A stretch of DNA of 64,000 nt from assembly GCF_032854445.1 (NCBI RefSeq), contig NC_088307.1, positions 20,152,001 through 20,216,000 on the forward strand, read 5' to 3'. The position numbers and the translations under genes are program-made. Numbering within the stretch: the stretch's first letter is position 1; each line of letters begins with the position of its first letter. Source of the DNA: Liolophura sinensis. Lineage: Eukaryota; Mollusca; Polyplacophora; Chitonida; Chitonidae. The notes under the pieces are model-generated. The model saw only the letters and a list, made by a program, of their open reading frames with translations, was not told where the DNA came from and made no database searches. Of the stretch, positions 1-14,500 are shown in pieces.

Positions 1-2539
1 GCCTAAACCAGGAAGGACATTAGCGCGTTCCTAGAGGCCTTGTAGACAGTTTGTAGAGCGCCTGTAGAGAGCTCCGGTACACAGACAGTCACCTGCAGAG
101 TCAGTGATACGACCACTCTGACTGATCACACACACGTGGTTAAGCACTGTTGTGTCCACGCGCTGACTGTGGAAAGTTGACGGTGGAAAATCTAGTTCTT
201 TGTAAGATTGATTTTAAAGATTTTTAAACGGTTAACACGTTACGTGAAAGTGAAGTAAAATATCTGATGTTTTTGATTTTGATCGCAAAGTTGTAATTTT
301 CTTTTAAGTAGTGATTTACGAGTGAGAAAATGAGGGATTTGTAATGGATCACCGCGACTGCTAAAGCTAGCTTATTCTTCATCTCCCATAGAAAAAGTGA
401 ACAAATATACTCCATTTCTTCCATAGATGGTTTCTTTATTGTGGAAGTAATCTGCCATTGAAAAATCATCTGCCACTTATTAAGCTAGAAATCCAAGACT
501 GACAAGATTGAAGAACAATAGGAACGTGGTGTGGCATTTGAAGTAAATAACACTCACATTTGATTAACTAATACACATTGTATGGTTTTGAAAATCTTAA
601 AGAAGAAGAAGAAATTAATGTTTCAAAACTGCTGATGCTTGTTTCGCTGTTTCTATGTAAATCCCTATTCTGTTTGGCGCGCCGGCTGGCAATTCGGTTA
701 GCAGGTCTGTGGACAATCATTGATGTAGGTTAATCTTGAAAATTTCGTACACACACCAGTCAAATTTGAAAAAAAAGAAAACCACCAGCCACTTTGGGTT
801 ACATGTTGAATGCATCGATAGCTTTGCCTATGCCTACGTGTCCGTTAACCGCAAGTAGGCCACAGATCCTCATGAATTTTCCATAAGCGACAATGTTAAC
901 ATTTAGCACTGTAACTCAGCCCCAAACATTCCGTTGCCAATAAGCTTTGGTGCATACCTGGCCAAGCCTGTGAGAAAGAAGCCATAAAAATCTTGTCATA
1001 GGTTAACACTCATTAACACTCATACCTGCCCAAAGTTTAGACAATTTCCATCATTTTGATACCAAGCATGCATCTCTACACCAAAAACGGCAGACTGGCA
1101 GCAAAAAAGGACTTTACAGCCTTCACACAGAATTCCATTCGAAAAACGGTAATTGTGATGGGGGTCTGTGTCCTGTCTGTCTACATTGAAAGGTCTGCAG
1201 CTCGGTGATGGCCGATTCTGTCCTGAACTTACGTGTTTTGAGTTGTTTTCTTTTAGTTCTTTCGATATGAGGCTTACTCGACCCTTGCAGAAATATAAAT
1301 GCATGATGTTAAAGGATGTCACCTTCATACAAATGCGACATATAATAAGACATGGACGTGAAGGATAGCGTAAAGGCATGGTAACACGAGACTGCTGTCT
1401 GCCTTTGTTGGGGCGATGCCCGAGCCTGGAGGTGCGCGGTACACCAATAGAGGACTTCGATCACATATTTACGCCCTCAGTTAGGTTGATGCACTGATTT
1501 TGTTGTGCTCAGGTAGGTTTTACATTACATGATAAATTTTTCGCCTTCCCAGCTGGTATATTTTCACATAACTGAATATGCTATTACTGCACCTTTGTTA
1601 CACGGAGCTATATTCATACCTTCCGACGATAATCCTGCGTGTCTCTGCAGGTCTCTGACACAGTTCAGTAGAGGGTTTGTCACACGTCAGTTGAGCGTTT
1701 AATCAGTATCTCGTAGCGCAATACAAGCGGTAAACATCTGACTTTTAGCCTGAGCTGTACTGTACATAGCAAGTATATAAATCAGGGTAAAGCTGCCAGA
1801 CCAATAAACCAGTGAAATGTGAGAGGTATTGTTTTATCTTTAAAGTACACCTATTCCGCTGTTACAAAGTATACCATGAGATATAAAGTCTAAACAGGGA
1901 GGTATTGCTTTCATTGCAGTTAGCACACCATTTCTTTCGAATGCTGGCACCTCTATTGAGGTACATGTAGTCTGACAAAGCCTAGGGATGGTGCGATCTT
2001 TCAACATGACGCCATCATTGCATACAGTAACTAAAGGAGTACAACTGCATTATTTATCATAGTTAACTTTGTGAAAATAAAACAAGTATGTGTAATGATT
2101 GTTGAATGTTACGATGACCACAGTGGGGGATTTTCCTTCAGATGAACAAAGGGAAACTCAGTGTTGACCTAGTTGCGGGCGATAGATAGCGGTCATGTGG
2201 TCACTCGGTTGACCGTCCACTATGGGTTCAAACTGATACGGCAATATATTTGCTTCTGTGTAACTAGAATCACCGGCTGACGTCATCAGCTGAGCCTTTT
2301 CGGGCGGTCTGTTGGAGGTCGACCAGGGCAGTAAATCAATCTATTGCTTTTGGTGGATTGTAAGTCATTATTACGTTTCTCAATAGCCCTGCCGGTAACG
2401 TACTGTTTAAAAAGGTTATAACATTAATAATCAAGAGCAGTATCTAAATCTGGACACTCTTCCTGTAATTCTTAGCAGGAGTCGTTCTCAAAAGCAATAC
2501 CTAAAACTTGAGTTCTAGTGCTTGTTTGTTGGTTTGCAG
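1..2539. other. Non-coding upstream or first-intron sequence
   Basis: No exon of the repeat family and no convincing other gene is seen here. The open frames are short and lack recognisable domains. The stretch from about 1750 to 2540 is an older duplicate of about 3800 to 4310: both carry a GCAAGTATATAAATCAG block, a TGTGAGAGGTAT block and a TTAGCACA-CATTTC block before an exon copy. The promoter and a first coding exon were searched for and not found. Confidence 0.6.
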
Positions 2540-2593
2540 CCCTCCGTCATAATTGAGGATCAACTCTTGTTTAAGAAGAAGCCAGAAGAAAAG
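2540..2593 (+). CDS. Micro-exon 1, first visible
   Basis: Eighteen codons read PSVIIEDQLLFKKKPEEK. The acceptor is GGTTTGCAG and the donor AAG|GTGAGA. The basic run is KKKP, so the usual Arg is replaced by Pro and a KR cleavage or NLS motif is weakened. A dead duplicate of this exon lies at 4308. Confidence 0.8.
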
Positions 2594-5500
2594 GTGAGAA
2601 AAGATGCAGATATGAGCATTCTATACATTTGCGAACACATTTTATAATGCAATTTAAATATAATTAAATAAAAAGGTAAACATAAACATAGCATGAGACA
2701 TGACAGGACACAAGCAAAGATAAGACATGACATCACACAAGCAGACACAAGACATGACATCACACAAGCAGACACAAGACATGACATCACACAAGCAAGC
2801 ACAAGACATGACATCACACAAGCAAACACAAGACATGACATCACACAAGCAAACACAAGATATGACATCACACAAGCAAACATAAGACAGGATATCAGAC
2901 AAGCAAACATAAGACATGACATCACACAAGCAAACACAAGACATGACATCACACAAGCAAACATAAGACATGCCATCACACAAGCAAACACGAGACATGA
3001 CATCACACAAGCAAACATAAGACATGACATCACACAAACAAACATAAGACATGACATCACACAAGCAAACACAAGACATGACATCACACAAGCAAACATA
3101 AAACAGGAAATCGCACAACCAAACATAAGACATGACATCGCACAAGCAAACACAAGACATGACAACACACAAGCAAACATAAAACAGGAAATCGCACAAC
3201 CAAACATAAGACATGACATCACACAAGCAGACACAAGACAGGACATCACAAAAGCTAACAGTGGTTAATCCACCAGGCCGATGACACAAGCACTAGCGAG
3301 TTGTTGACGAAACAGGGGCTCCTCCACCAGGCCAATGACACAACCCATAATGAGTTGTTGACTGAACAGCGACTCACACACCAATAGTGAGTTGTTCATG
3401 TATGCGTATTCAGTACATGATGACATGTTACTGTGTATATCCTCGTCCGTATACCACTATTAAATATATCTGGGGATGGTGCTGGAACATTGTTGTCCAT
3501 TTTATAGTAACTCTACGTTTTTGTCATTAACAGAGCTCAATCGTTATTGAAGACGTCGTTATGAAGAAGAAAAGGGATGCTGAGGTAGAGTTCACATGCT
3601 TCCGAGATTAACGCTTAGTAAACACAAATAAAAAAATACAAAAACAAGATAACCTGGCAAAGAGTAATAGAGAACAAGAAATGAGTGTACTCAGGTAGAC
3701 AAAGTTGATATTCCACACCCCATCTCTACGTTTCACATTTACGTAAAAATTTCTAGAAGATTCTACGTTAGAAAATAAGGAAATCGTACGTCCGTTATCA
3801 TATCTGTAGCAAGTATATAAATCAGATGCGTAAAAGTTGACACACCACTGAATAAATGAATTGTGAGAGGTATAGGTTTATCTTCAAAGTACACATCTTT
3901 TGTTGTTACAAGCTGAAGCAAGGGAGATCAAATCTGTATAGGAAGCTATTTATATCACTGCACTCGCCGTTAGCACATCATTTCGTGCGAATGGTGGCAC
4001 CTGTATTGAAGTACATGTAATTTGAGAAAGCATAGGGATGGTGCAATCTTTTTTTACGTGACGGCGAGTACAAACGTTGTCAAGTTTACACTGTTAGCAA
4101 AAATGTCCTGGGCTAAACGATGGGCAAGGAATTTCCAGAATTAATGGTTAAGAGAAGAGAAGATCAGGAGAATATTCTAAGGAAGGAAAGCCTTTTTTCT
4201 TCCAAATTTCAAAAATTTGCTTGTCGGTCGGTTTTTTTCATTAAATCTGGAGTGTTTCTCGAAAAACATTTGAGTGAAAACCAACTAAGAACTTGAGTTC
4301 ACTGTAGCCTTCCACCATAACTATGGATTAAATCATCTTCAGAAAGAAACCTTAAGAAAGGGTAAGTAAAAACCAGCTAAAAATTTGAGTTCGCTGTGTT
4401 TGTATTTCTCTACAACACCCCCCCCCCCCCCCTTTGCTAGTTATTATTCATTGGTGACGTCACAGGTGCCAAAAGAAAGACAAAGTTGTTAGTAAAGGTG
4501 ACCCATGTAGATGTGAACATTTTATACATTTTCGAACACATTTTGGGAAGTAAGTATATTCTATTTTTTATTTAAAATTTTATTATTTCTAATCACGAGG
4601 AATCTAAGAAAGATCTAATTTTCATTATGCTTGATATAGTCACTTTTTCATTTTTTGTAATGTTAATATCTTTCATTCCTTACGTTCCGATTCCTTACTT
4701 TTGTGTTAATGTAAGACTAAGAATTGTGGTTGATAATGGAAGTCATTCCAGTGAAAACATACTCCACTAAAACATAGACATACTTAACTTGTACCTCTTT
4801 CTTTCACAGATTGTTACAGATGATCACATGCCGCGCACGTAACACAACAACCACACACAAGACAGGACACAACACAACCACGCACTAGACAGGACACAAC
4901 ACAACCACGCACAAGACAGAACAACACAACCACGCACTAGACAGGACACAACACAACCACGTACAAGACAGGACATGACACAACCACGCACAAGACAGGA
5001 CATGACACAACCACGCATAAGACAGGACACAGCACAACCACGTACAAGAAAGGACATGACACAACCACGCACAAGACAGGACACAACACAACCACGCACA
5101 AGACAGGACACAACACAACCACGCACAAGACAGGAAATAACACAACCACGCACAAGACAGGACACAACACAACCACGCACAAGACATGACAAAACACAAC
5201 CACGCACAAGACAGGACACACATATTGTCCAAGCCATTATAAGACAGAACACAACACAACCATACACATGGGTACCTTTAACATGCCAGTTTTGCAGTAA
5301 TAACTAGTGATGTTTGTTGAAATTGACCTCCACTGACAACTGTTTCTTTGTAAATTTTGTTATCAGGGATTTGTCGTTGTGGAGGACAATGTGGTGGGAA
5401 AACAGCAGTCGTCTCAACCCAAAAAGGTAATTCCAGTTTTTAAATGCCGTTGCCAAGGTCGCAAAACTCTTATGTCTCCTCATTAAGCCATAAACACTCA

Positions 5501-8500
5501 TTTATAGGTCTTTAAAAACAATTAGCACAATAAGAGAATTTCTAGCAGAATCTTCTATTAGCCCAAAAATATATCCATGAGAAGATATTAGGCCAATTAG
5601 TATTAGGGCTGTTAAACATTTCAGTACGTCCGAGGTGAAACTATTTCTGTAATCATCTAGGATATTGTAATTTTTGTAGCAACTTCATGTCGTGAACAAC
5701 AAAATCCTATTCGTATATGTAGCCAAATTTAAACACTGATTAACGCTCGTAGACTGATCACAGTGGCGAAGAATGGCGACAGATATGGACTTCTTCACAC
5801 AACGGATAGCGGGTTTCTGAAATAACAAAGGATAGTGAGTTCTTGCCACAAGGGATAGTGAGTTCTTGACACAATCATTTGTGAGTTTATGACATGATCA
5901 ATTGTGAGTTCTTCACACAAACAGTGGTGAGTTCTTGATAAAACAAATAGTGACTTTTAGACACAACCAATAGTGATTTCTTAACACAACGGATGGTGAG
6001 TTCTTGACACAACGCATGATGAGTTCTTGAAACAACGAATGTTGAATTCTTGATAAAACAAATAGTGACTTTCTGACACAACCAATAGTGATTTCTTGAC
6101 ACATCGGACGGTGAGTTCTTACCCATTGTACGTAATGTGTATGATGACGTGTAAGTTTGTCTACTTTAGAAAATCCCGTCATCCCAAAATCTCCCTAACC
6201 ATAGATACAATATTGTTTCTTTTTTTCACAGGCCTTGATCATCAATGATGATATCGTTATGAGGAAGAAACGAAATGCTGAGGTAGTTTTATCAGCATTT
6301 CCAGATAAGCGCTAAACATGCAAAAAATATATGAATTAAAGCTGGTAATTCGGTGCGCAGAAAGACGTGTAGAGACATTATTGATTTTACAGACCGAGCC
6401 TATATTGCCCATGTGGATACTAAGTATTAATGAAATTTAAGTTAAAAAAACACTTTAAATTTACCGTAATTCCATTGTCACATGTTGCAAATGTTTTAAT
6501 GATGCAACCATGACAAGCTGACCCAGGACTAAAAAACAACAAATGGTACAAAAACATCTTGTTGAACTCTTCTGACAGCTGTTTGCACATTCTGTTATCA
6601 GAAATTTGTCGTCATTGAGGACATTGTCCTAGGAAAAGAACAGTCGTCTCAACCAGAAAACGTACTGCCAGTTTAATGCGCTTATTCCAAGGCTATCATT
6701 TATTTCCTTGGAAGAAAGGGCACCTATAATAAAACGAGAGAATGCAGATACTTAGCTCAAGGAGGGGCCAAAGAGAAAACATTAGGTCATTCAGTACAAT
6801 TTGGGTTGACCTTCTGAGTCCTGGGGCACGTGAAAGCTGTGGTCATCCGAACTATTCGCAGCTTATGAAATAAATAAGTATATCCATTGCATGTTAAGTC
6901 GGCATAATGAATCAGTCTGTAGGGGGTTCACAACGCAGACACTCTAGCGACATCTCGTCCAATACGGATTTTCAGCACAACATGGACTCGTACAGAATCA
7001 AACCATAATGTACAAAACACCTCGCATTCACCAAATATTATCGTATTTAAAGTCTATTTGACGTTTTCAAAGTGTATCAGTATATTGAAAAAGATGAGAT
7101 CACGTTGTCAACCCCAAGTTATCCATCAGATCTCCTAAATAACTTAGAATGGAAAACATTTTTTTTTTACAATTTTCGGCTGACAGCTAGCATTTAGTAT
7201 ATGTCCGTTATTCAGATAGGTTTCATGATAGTTCTTAGTACACACGATAAGATAGGAATTACATATGACTGTATGCGGTCCAATTTCCGAGCGAATGAAA
7301 AACAAATACAAAAATACTATAAAATACAAAGAAATAAGAAGACAAATATACCTCTTACAGGTGTTTTTATTTTACCCTATGTTGTCTCTATATCTCGAGA
7401 TTTTTGCCATAGACTATCACAGAAAAGAAACGCGTATTGGTGGTACATGGTGTTGACACCAATTACTGAGATGAAAATCCAATTGCGACCTGGTTTATTT
7501 CCCTCTATATAGTCCATTATGTATTTATTATTGCATAGCCTTGGTTTAATTTGTTGCCATATGCTATATTTATTGAATATGTTCCCATATTTACATACCA
7601 GCAGAAACCCATTACAATTCAGGATGATATTTTAAAAAAGAAGAAAAGAGAAGTTCCGGTAAGACTGTAGTTTTATTCTATTCATGCTACAATACAGCGC
7701 TTTCCGCTACCTCTGTTGTGCCCGAGGCCTTTGTGCCAGTCAAGATCGTGATTGGTGACAGATGGATACATAAACCCTCAATGAAGAAAGGACTTTATAC
7801 ATGTGTGTACATTCCAGCGATAAAAGTAAAAAACATCTAGGCGAGGTGTAAAATGAAGGCCAAAATTAAGAAATTTAAACAGTGCAGAATAAATAATCCT
7901 CTGAAGGTGGAAGTTTTTCGACATTTTACTCTCCTGCATGTAATTTGAGAATTTAGATCGTACAAGAGACTTCTGTTAACATCTTTTAGCGGCAGAAATA
8001 TCGCGAAGCCATTAAAGTAAAGCTGTTTTTTGCTGATACATGTGTCTATTGGACCTCCACAAAGTTTTTTCTGCTTGAGGCGTTCTTCTCAAACTGCATG
8101 GAATACGTGTATGCGGCACTGATTAGTTCTAAAGTTCTAATGCTTTTTTCTTTACTTACAGAAACCGATTGTTGTTGAAGATGATATAATGTACAGGACC
8201 AAAAATGAAGCCAAGGTGAGATAAGCTACATTGTTGTAGAAACACTTCTATACATGACACTGTACAGTGTATTGGTAAATCCATTGATCATTTACAAACG
8301 CTTAACGTAAATCTAATGTTCTTCCGGCATTTCTATCTGTCACAGGTACGAGAAGAGTAAATATCAGTCAACAATAAAAATACACAGTCAAATTAGGATT
8401 CCTGGATTTTTAATATCACCAAAATGAAATTTTTGTCATGGCGGAGCATTACCGTGTGCACGCTGGGCATTATTTTATTTCAAATCGACAAACAGACACA

Positions 8501-11500
8501 TAGAACTGTAGTAATCGCTTGTGAGACTCGTGTGTAGGATGTTGAAGTTGCAATAAATTTAAATCATTAATGTGCAATTTACCTACTGTGTTTGAGGCTA
8601 TATTGTCAGCCACCTGTTAATCTGTAATTCTTTCAATCGATTTGAAAGACTGTTATTCGAGATTATCACACTTTCTCTCGCGACGATTTGCAATTGAGAA
8701 TGTGCAATTGACCGATCACAAGTGGGGCCAAGTGGCAGGTGTCTTCAGCATGGTAATCCAGTGAGGCAGCACCGGTAACATGACGTTATTGGGTCAGCCG
8801 TGGTACGACAATGGATGACGGTAAGACCACCAATATAATGGTGGTACCAACGTTACACCTCAGCAAAGTGAAGAAACCGCCTAAGAATCAAACAATCCGT
8901 CCTTCGCCAAATCTTGTTACGGAAGCATAATATTACCGAGGATAAAATTACTGTTATCATTAAGCAAACAACTGTGATGAGGTAACAAAAACTATGATAA
9001 TACTTGTCCACTAGGAGAAATTAAACTTTTTGTTTAATGTTAACGGACTAATGTCATTGCCACATTAAGATGTATATTTTTTTTTATAAACAGCCTCCTG
9101 TCATTATAGAGGACCACGTCATGAAGGGGAAGCCAGAAGCTAAGGTAGAATAATATGATGTTAACAGCACTGTAAGATATACCGCATTATAAGCTTATGT
9201 CCAAAATAAGGCCGGGAAACAGGCCGGTGGCCGGTATTCCAGACACGACGTGGACGTTGTATTTACACTGTACTACATGTATAGTCTATTTCATTGAATT
9301 TTTCAAAAGTAACCTGTATTTAGTTATTTGTAAAAAAAATAAATCCTAGAATTGCATGTCGTCGGTGACATGTAGCATCAAAAGATCTGCACATGGATGT
9401 GTTGGATGTCAATATTGCTGAAAAGGAAATAAGAATTTAGCACAAGAATATATGGTAAAAATACACGAGTACATAATGAATGTTTAGAAGCAATATAATT
9501 ACAAGTATAGTTCATTCATATCACATGATGACAGGACTTGTCACAAGCAAATACAAGGTAGGACAGATAAACAGAACGAAACAAAACCTGACACAGGACA
9601 GAACATAACACAACCAGACCTGAAATGTGATAAAACCAAGCAAAAGGAAGGACATAGCACATGGAAACACAAGACACAACATAGCACAACCAGACCCGAG
9701 ATATGACATAAAACAACCAAGCAAAATGAAGGACAAAGCACATGGAAACACAAGACAGGACATAACACAATCAGACCCGAGAAATGATATAACACAACCA
9801 AACAAGATGAAGGACATAGCACATGGAAACACAAGATAGATCATAGCATAATCAGACCCGAGAAATGACATATCATAGCCAAACAAAACGAAGGACAAAG
9901 CACATAGAAGTGCAAGACAAAACATAACAAAACCAGACCCGAAATATGACAAAACACAATCAAACAAGATGAAAAGCACATAGAAACACAAGACAGAACA
10001 TAACACAATCAGACCCGAGATATGACATAACACAACCAAACAAAAAGGACACAGCATATGGAAACACAAGAAAGAACATAACCAGACCCGAGATATGACA
10101 TAACGCAACCAAACCAAACAAAGGACACAGCACATGGAAACACAAGACAGAGTATAACACAATAAGACCCGAGATAGGACATAACACAACCAAACAAGAT
10201 GAAGGACATAACACATGGAAACACAAGAAAGAACATAACCACACCCGAGGTATGACATAACGCAACCAAACCAAACAAAGGGCACAGCACATAGAAACAC
10301 GAGACAGAACATAACACAATCAGACCCGAAATATGACACAACACAACCAAACAAGATGAAGGACATAACACATGGAAACACAAGAAAGAACATAACCAGA
10401 CCCGAGAAATGACATAACGCAACCAAACAAAACGAAGGACACAGCACATGGAAACACAAGAGAGGACATAGCACAACCAAACCCGAGATAGCACATAACA
10501 TAACCAAACAAAAGAAAGGACAAAGCACATAGAAACGCAAGACAGAACATGACAAAACCAGACCCGAGATATGAAATAACACAATCAATCGAAAGGAAGG
10601 ACAAAGCACATGGAAACACAAGGCCGAACATAACAAAACCAGACCCGAAATATGACATAACATAGCCAAACAAGATGAAGGACATAGCACATGGAAACAC
10701 AGGACAGAACATAACACGATCAGACCCGAGATATGAAATAACTCAACCAAAGACATCGAAGGACAAAGCACATGGAAACACAAGAGAGGACATAGCACAA
10801 ACAAACCCGAGATAGGACATAACACAACCAAAGAAAAGGACGGACTTAGCACACGTAAACACAAGACAGAACATAACCCGACCCGAGATATGACATAACA
10901 CAACCGAACCAAACGAAGGACACGCCAAATAGAAACACAAGACAGAGCATAACCAAAACGGATATATGACAGTAATAACTTGTGATTGATTGAAACTGTC
11001 CTCCACTGTCGGCTCTTTGTTTGAACATTCTGTTACCAGGGGTTTATCGTGGTTGAGGACCATGTAGTTGGAAAGGAACAGTCGTCTCAGCCAGAAAAGG
11101 CAATGCCAGTTCAATGCGCCTATTTTAATATTCTCACTTCTTCTTCTTTTTTTCTTACAATTTTCGCCTGACAGTTAGCATTTACGGTTGTGATCCAGAT
11201 GGCCTACATAATAACCCTTGGCGCACCCTAAACGATAGTAATTAAATTTGAGTGTATACGCAACAATCTCCAACCAAATACTACAAAACATAGACATACT
11301 ATAAAATACGAAGAAATTAAAATGTTTACCTCATTTTTGTCTGTATATCTCCAAATTTTCATCATATGCTCTCTAAGAAAGGAAACACATATTTTGGGAC
11401 ATGATGGTGAGACCAGATGCTTAGATGAAAGTCCATTTGCGACCTGGTGACATCAATGAGTTTAATGTTGCCTACATTTACGGTTACTGACATTCTTTCT

Positions 11501-14500
11501 CATTTTGTTACTTGTCTAAAAATGTTAACATATTCAAATAACTGTCATGCTTTGAGCTAAATCGTGTGGAATTTAAGCTGTATGCGTTTCTTTTTTCTGT
11601 CCCTGTATAATGCGTTATGTATTTAATATTGCCGAGCCTGGCTTTAATTTGTTGCACATTTATTGAAGATGTTTCCACTTTTTCACAGCACCAGAATCCT
11701 ATTACTATTGAGGATGATATTTTTAAGAAGAAGAAAAGAGAAGCTGCGGTAAGACAATGGTTGTATTCTAAGTGTGCTACCGGCCGTACGTCGGAATGAC
11801 TGTCATCAACCTGCGGATGGTCGTGGGTTTCTCCCGGGCTCTACCCAGTTTCCTCCCACCATAATGATGGCAGCCATATCCGTGAAATATTCTTGAGTGT
11901 ATCGCAAAACACCAATCAAATAAATAAAGAAGTCTATGTACGTTACATGAAAATTCTATAAAACAAAATTAACGTACTTCAATCGTTAAGTACTCCGTCT
12001 CTTAGGACCAAGGAGTATTGTCGGTCTTCTTGTCTCTACCTTGCAACCGCCAGATCTCTGGATCGATTACATACAAAAGTCCGTTGGCATAGAAAATTTA
12101 ATAGTCTGCAAGACCCCAAAAATGAAGCTGAGGTGAAATTAACTGCATTGGTTCTACAATTATTAGGCTGTTGTAGAAACATTTTTCATGGTACTGTACT
12201 GGTGAAGAAACCCACTGATCATTTACAAACGCTTAACTTAAAGCTAAAGTTTAACCTGAATTTCTGTCTCTTACGAGACGGCTTAAATCAGTGTGCAGTA
12301 AAAAGGCGCGGTCACATTAGAATTTTAAAATATTTAATACCTCAAAAATAATATTTGTCATGGCTGGGCATAACTTTATTTCAAATCGACACATACAACT
12401 GTGGTAATCGCATATGAGGCTCACAGAGGCTGTTAAGTAGGTTTCTCCGAGTTTTGGATGGTTGAATTTGCCAGGAATGTCCCTTCATTCATGTGGAATT
12501 TATCTATGCTATGTTTGAGATCAAATTGTCAGTGTGCAGTTAACTGCTAGTTCTCCCAGAGGACTCGAATGACTGAAAATCATCATTTTCACACTTTCTC
12601 TCTTGATGGTTTGCAATTGAGAATGTGCCATGGACTGATCAGGCTAATGTTACTCCTTGTATGCTTGTACAACGTAATGTGGCGGATTGGGGCCTAGTGT
12701 CTGGTGTCTTCAGGATGGTAATCCAGTGAAGCAGCTCTGGTAACATGACGATATTAAGGCGGCCGTGCTAGGACAATATGCAGCCGTGAAATGAATGAAA
12801 TAATGGTGGTATCAACGTTACACCTTAGCAAACTGAAGATAGCACCAAAGAAACAAACGGTTCCACCTCTATCTAAATCTTGTTACGGAATCACAGTATA
12901 CCGCGAATAAAATGACTGTTATCATTAAGCAAACAACTGTAGTGAGGTAACAAAAACTAAGTTAATACTTAGTAATTAAACTTTTTGTTTTTTTGGCGTT
13001 TGTATATTAACGGACCAATGTCATTCTCAAATTAAAATGTACATTTTTGTTTATAAACAGCCCCCTATAGTTATAGAGGACCACATCATGAAGAAGAAAC
13101 AAGATAAGGTGGGATAATACGATGTAATTAGCAATGTAAGAGGAAATGCATAAAAACTTATATACAAAAAAACAGGCCGATGGCCGGTGAGGTAACGAAA
13201 GCTATGACAATACTTGTTCACTTGGATAACTTTTTTGTTTTTGACGTACATCGTGCATACATTGTACTACATGTATAGTCTATTTCTTTGAATTTCTTAA
13301 AAGTAACGTGTATTCAGCTATTTGTAATAAATACTCTCTAATAGAATTGCAATTCGTTAGTGTCACGTAATATCAAAAGATCTGCACATAGATGTTTTGT
13401 ATGTCAACATTGCTGAAAAGGAAATGAGAATTTAGCACAAGAATGCATGGTAAAATTACACGAGTATATAATGAATGTTTGGAAACAATATAATTTTCCC
13501 GTTTTCTGCTATCTTAAAAAATTACAAAAAGGTGGGCAGTGGAATTGTGTATCAGATTTTACACAAACAAATCTTGAGCGATGTTTTGTTAACTCTTGCA
13601 CGATGTTCCCACCGTATTTTGACATTGTGTTTTCCGGAGGATTTTGACAATGTTGAAATTTGAACTGATGGTATTTGTGCATCGAGGGGATACGTGTGCT
13701 TTAAACATAAAGAAAACATTAAATATAACAAAGTTCAGATGAAAGAGTGTGGAAAGCTTGTCGTACATGTAATCTTTAATTTTTTCATATTTAGAGAGAA
13801 ACCGATACTTGAACATATTTTGTGGACCGCCTTTTGGTATATTTAATCTTTGCGTAATAATGTTATAAATGAGGATGTAATACATGTTTGATATATTTAA
13901 TATATAATATAAGATAAGTTATGAAGCTTTTTCATGCAAATTTGGCATGCAAATTTGGTTTTATGTTTTCCTTTCCTTTTATGGAGTTTATATTGTAATT
14001 CGACAATGTAAATATCTCGGCTAAGCTGTTCTGAGGTGACGGTATCTTTATGGTGCATGCCAAGTACAGTCTATGGCGGTATGCTTGAAATCATTGAAAC
14101 AGCAGAATAACCATAAGACTAGCTGCTAGGAGGAGACGATATGTGAATTAACACATATGATAACGCCACTATGAAACTCACAGAACCAGTCTCTTTTGAC
14201 TCTTTACTTTGACTTCTACCGAGGTCTTTAATACTGATTAACAAAGCGTGTTCAAACAAACTGGCAGCTTGGCTGTGTGAACAACATACTACATTCCTCT
14301 TCAACCGTGCACAAAGTTCGTCAGTATCATATTGGATGGTATACTGGATTGTTGACACTTGACGTACGCTCACACTGAGAAAGGTCAAAGCTGTTGGTGT
14401 TCACAGACATATTACGGTGTCTTTAATAGATTTCTCTCAACAATTCTATTTTGTTGTAAAATTACTACCATGTTTTCTATCCACAGTCATCTATCGTCAT

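Noticed and set aside
590-640. Possible first module (TTAAAGAAGAAGAAGAAATT)
   Set aside because: No acceptor, no IVIED-like core and no donor; simple AAG repeat.
1020-1379. 119-codon minus-strand frame
   Set aside because: No recognisable domain, no support from repeats or splice context; length is within chance for 2.5 kb.
1480-1520. Possible dead class S exon before GCTCAG|GTAGGT
   Set aside because: The position matches the duplicated flank of 3534, but the preceding bases show no core or basic run that I can align.
2560-3289. Long open frames on both strands (190 to 229 codons)
   Set aside because: By-products of the 27-bp minisatellite; no domain, low complexity, and the region lies between two consensus exons of the gene.
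2690-5265. CRISPR-like direct repeats
   Set aside because: Units are contiguous without unique spacers, and the window is eukaryotic.
4824-5307. Several overlapping open frames in four frames
   Set aside because: Same reason: 27-bp tandem array without stop codons.
9521-10912. 463-codon open frame on the minus strand
   Set aside because: It covers an 81-bp tandem array, is Cys/Leu/Val-rich with a 27-residue period, and other frames are open too. A period divisible by 3 explains it.
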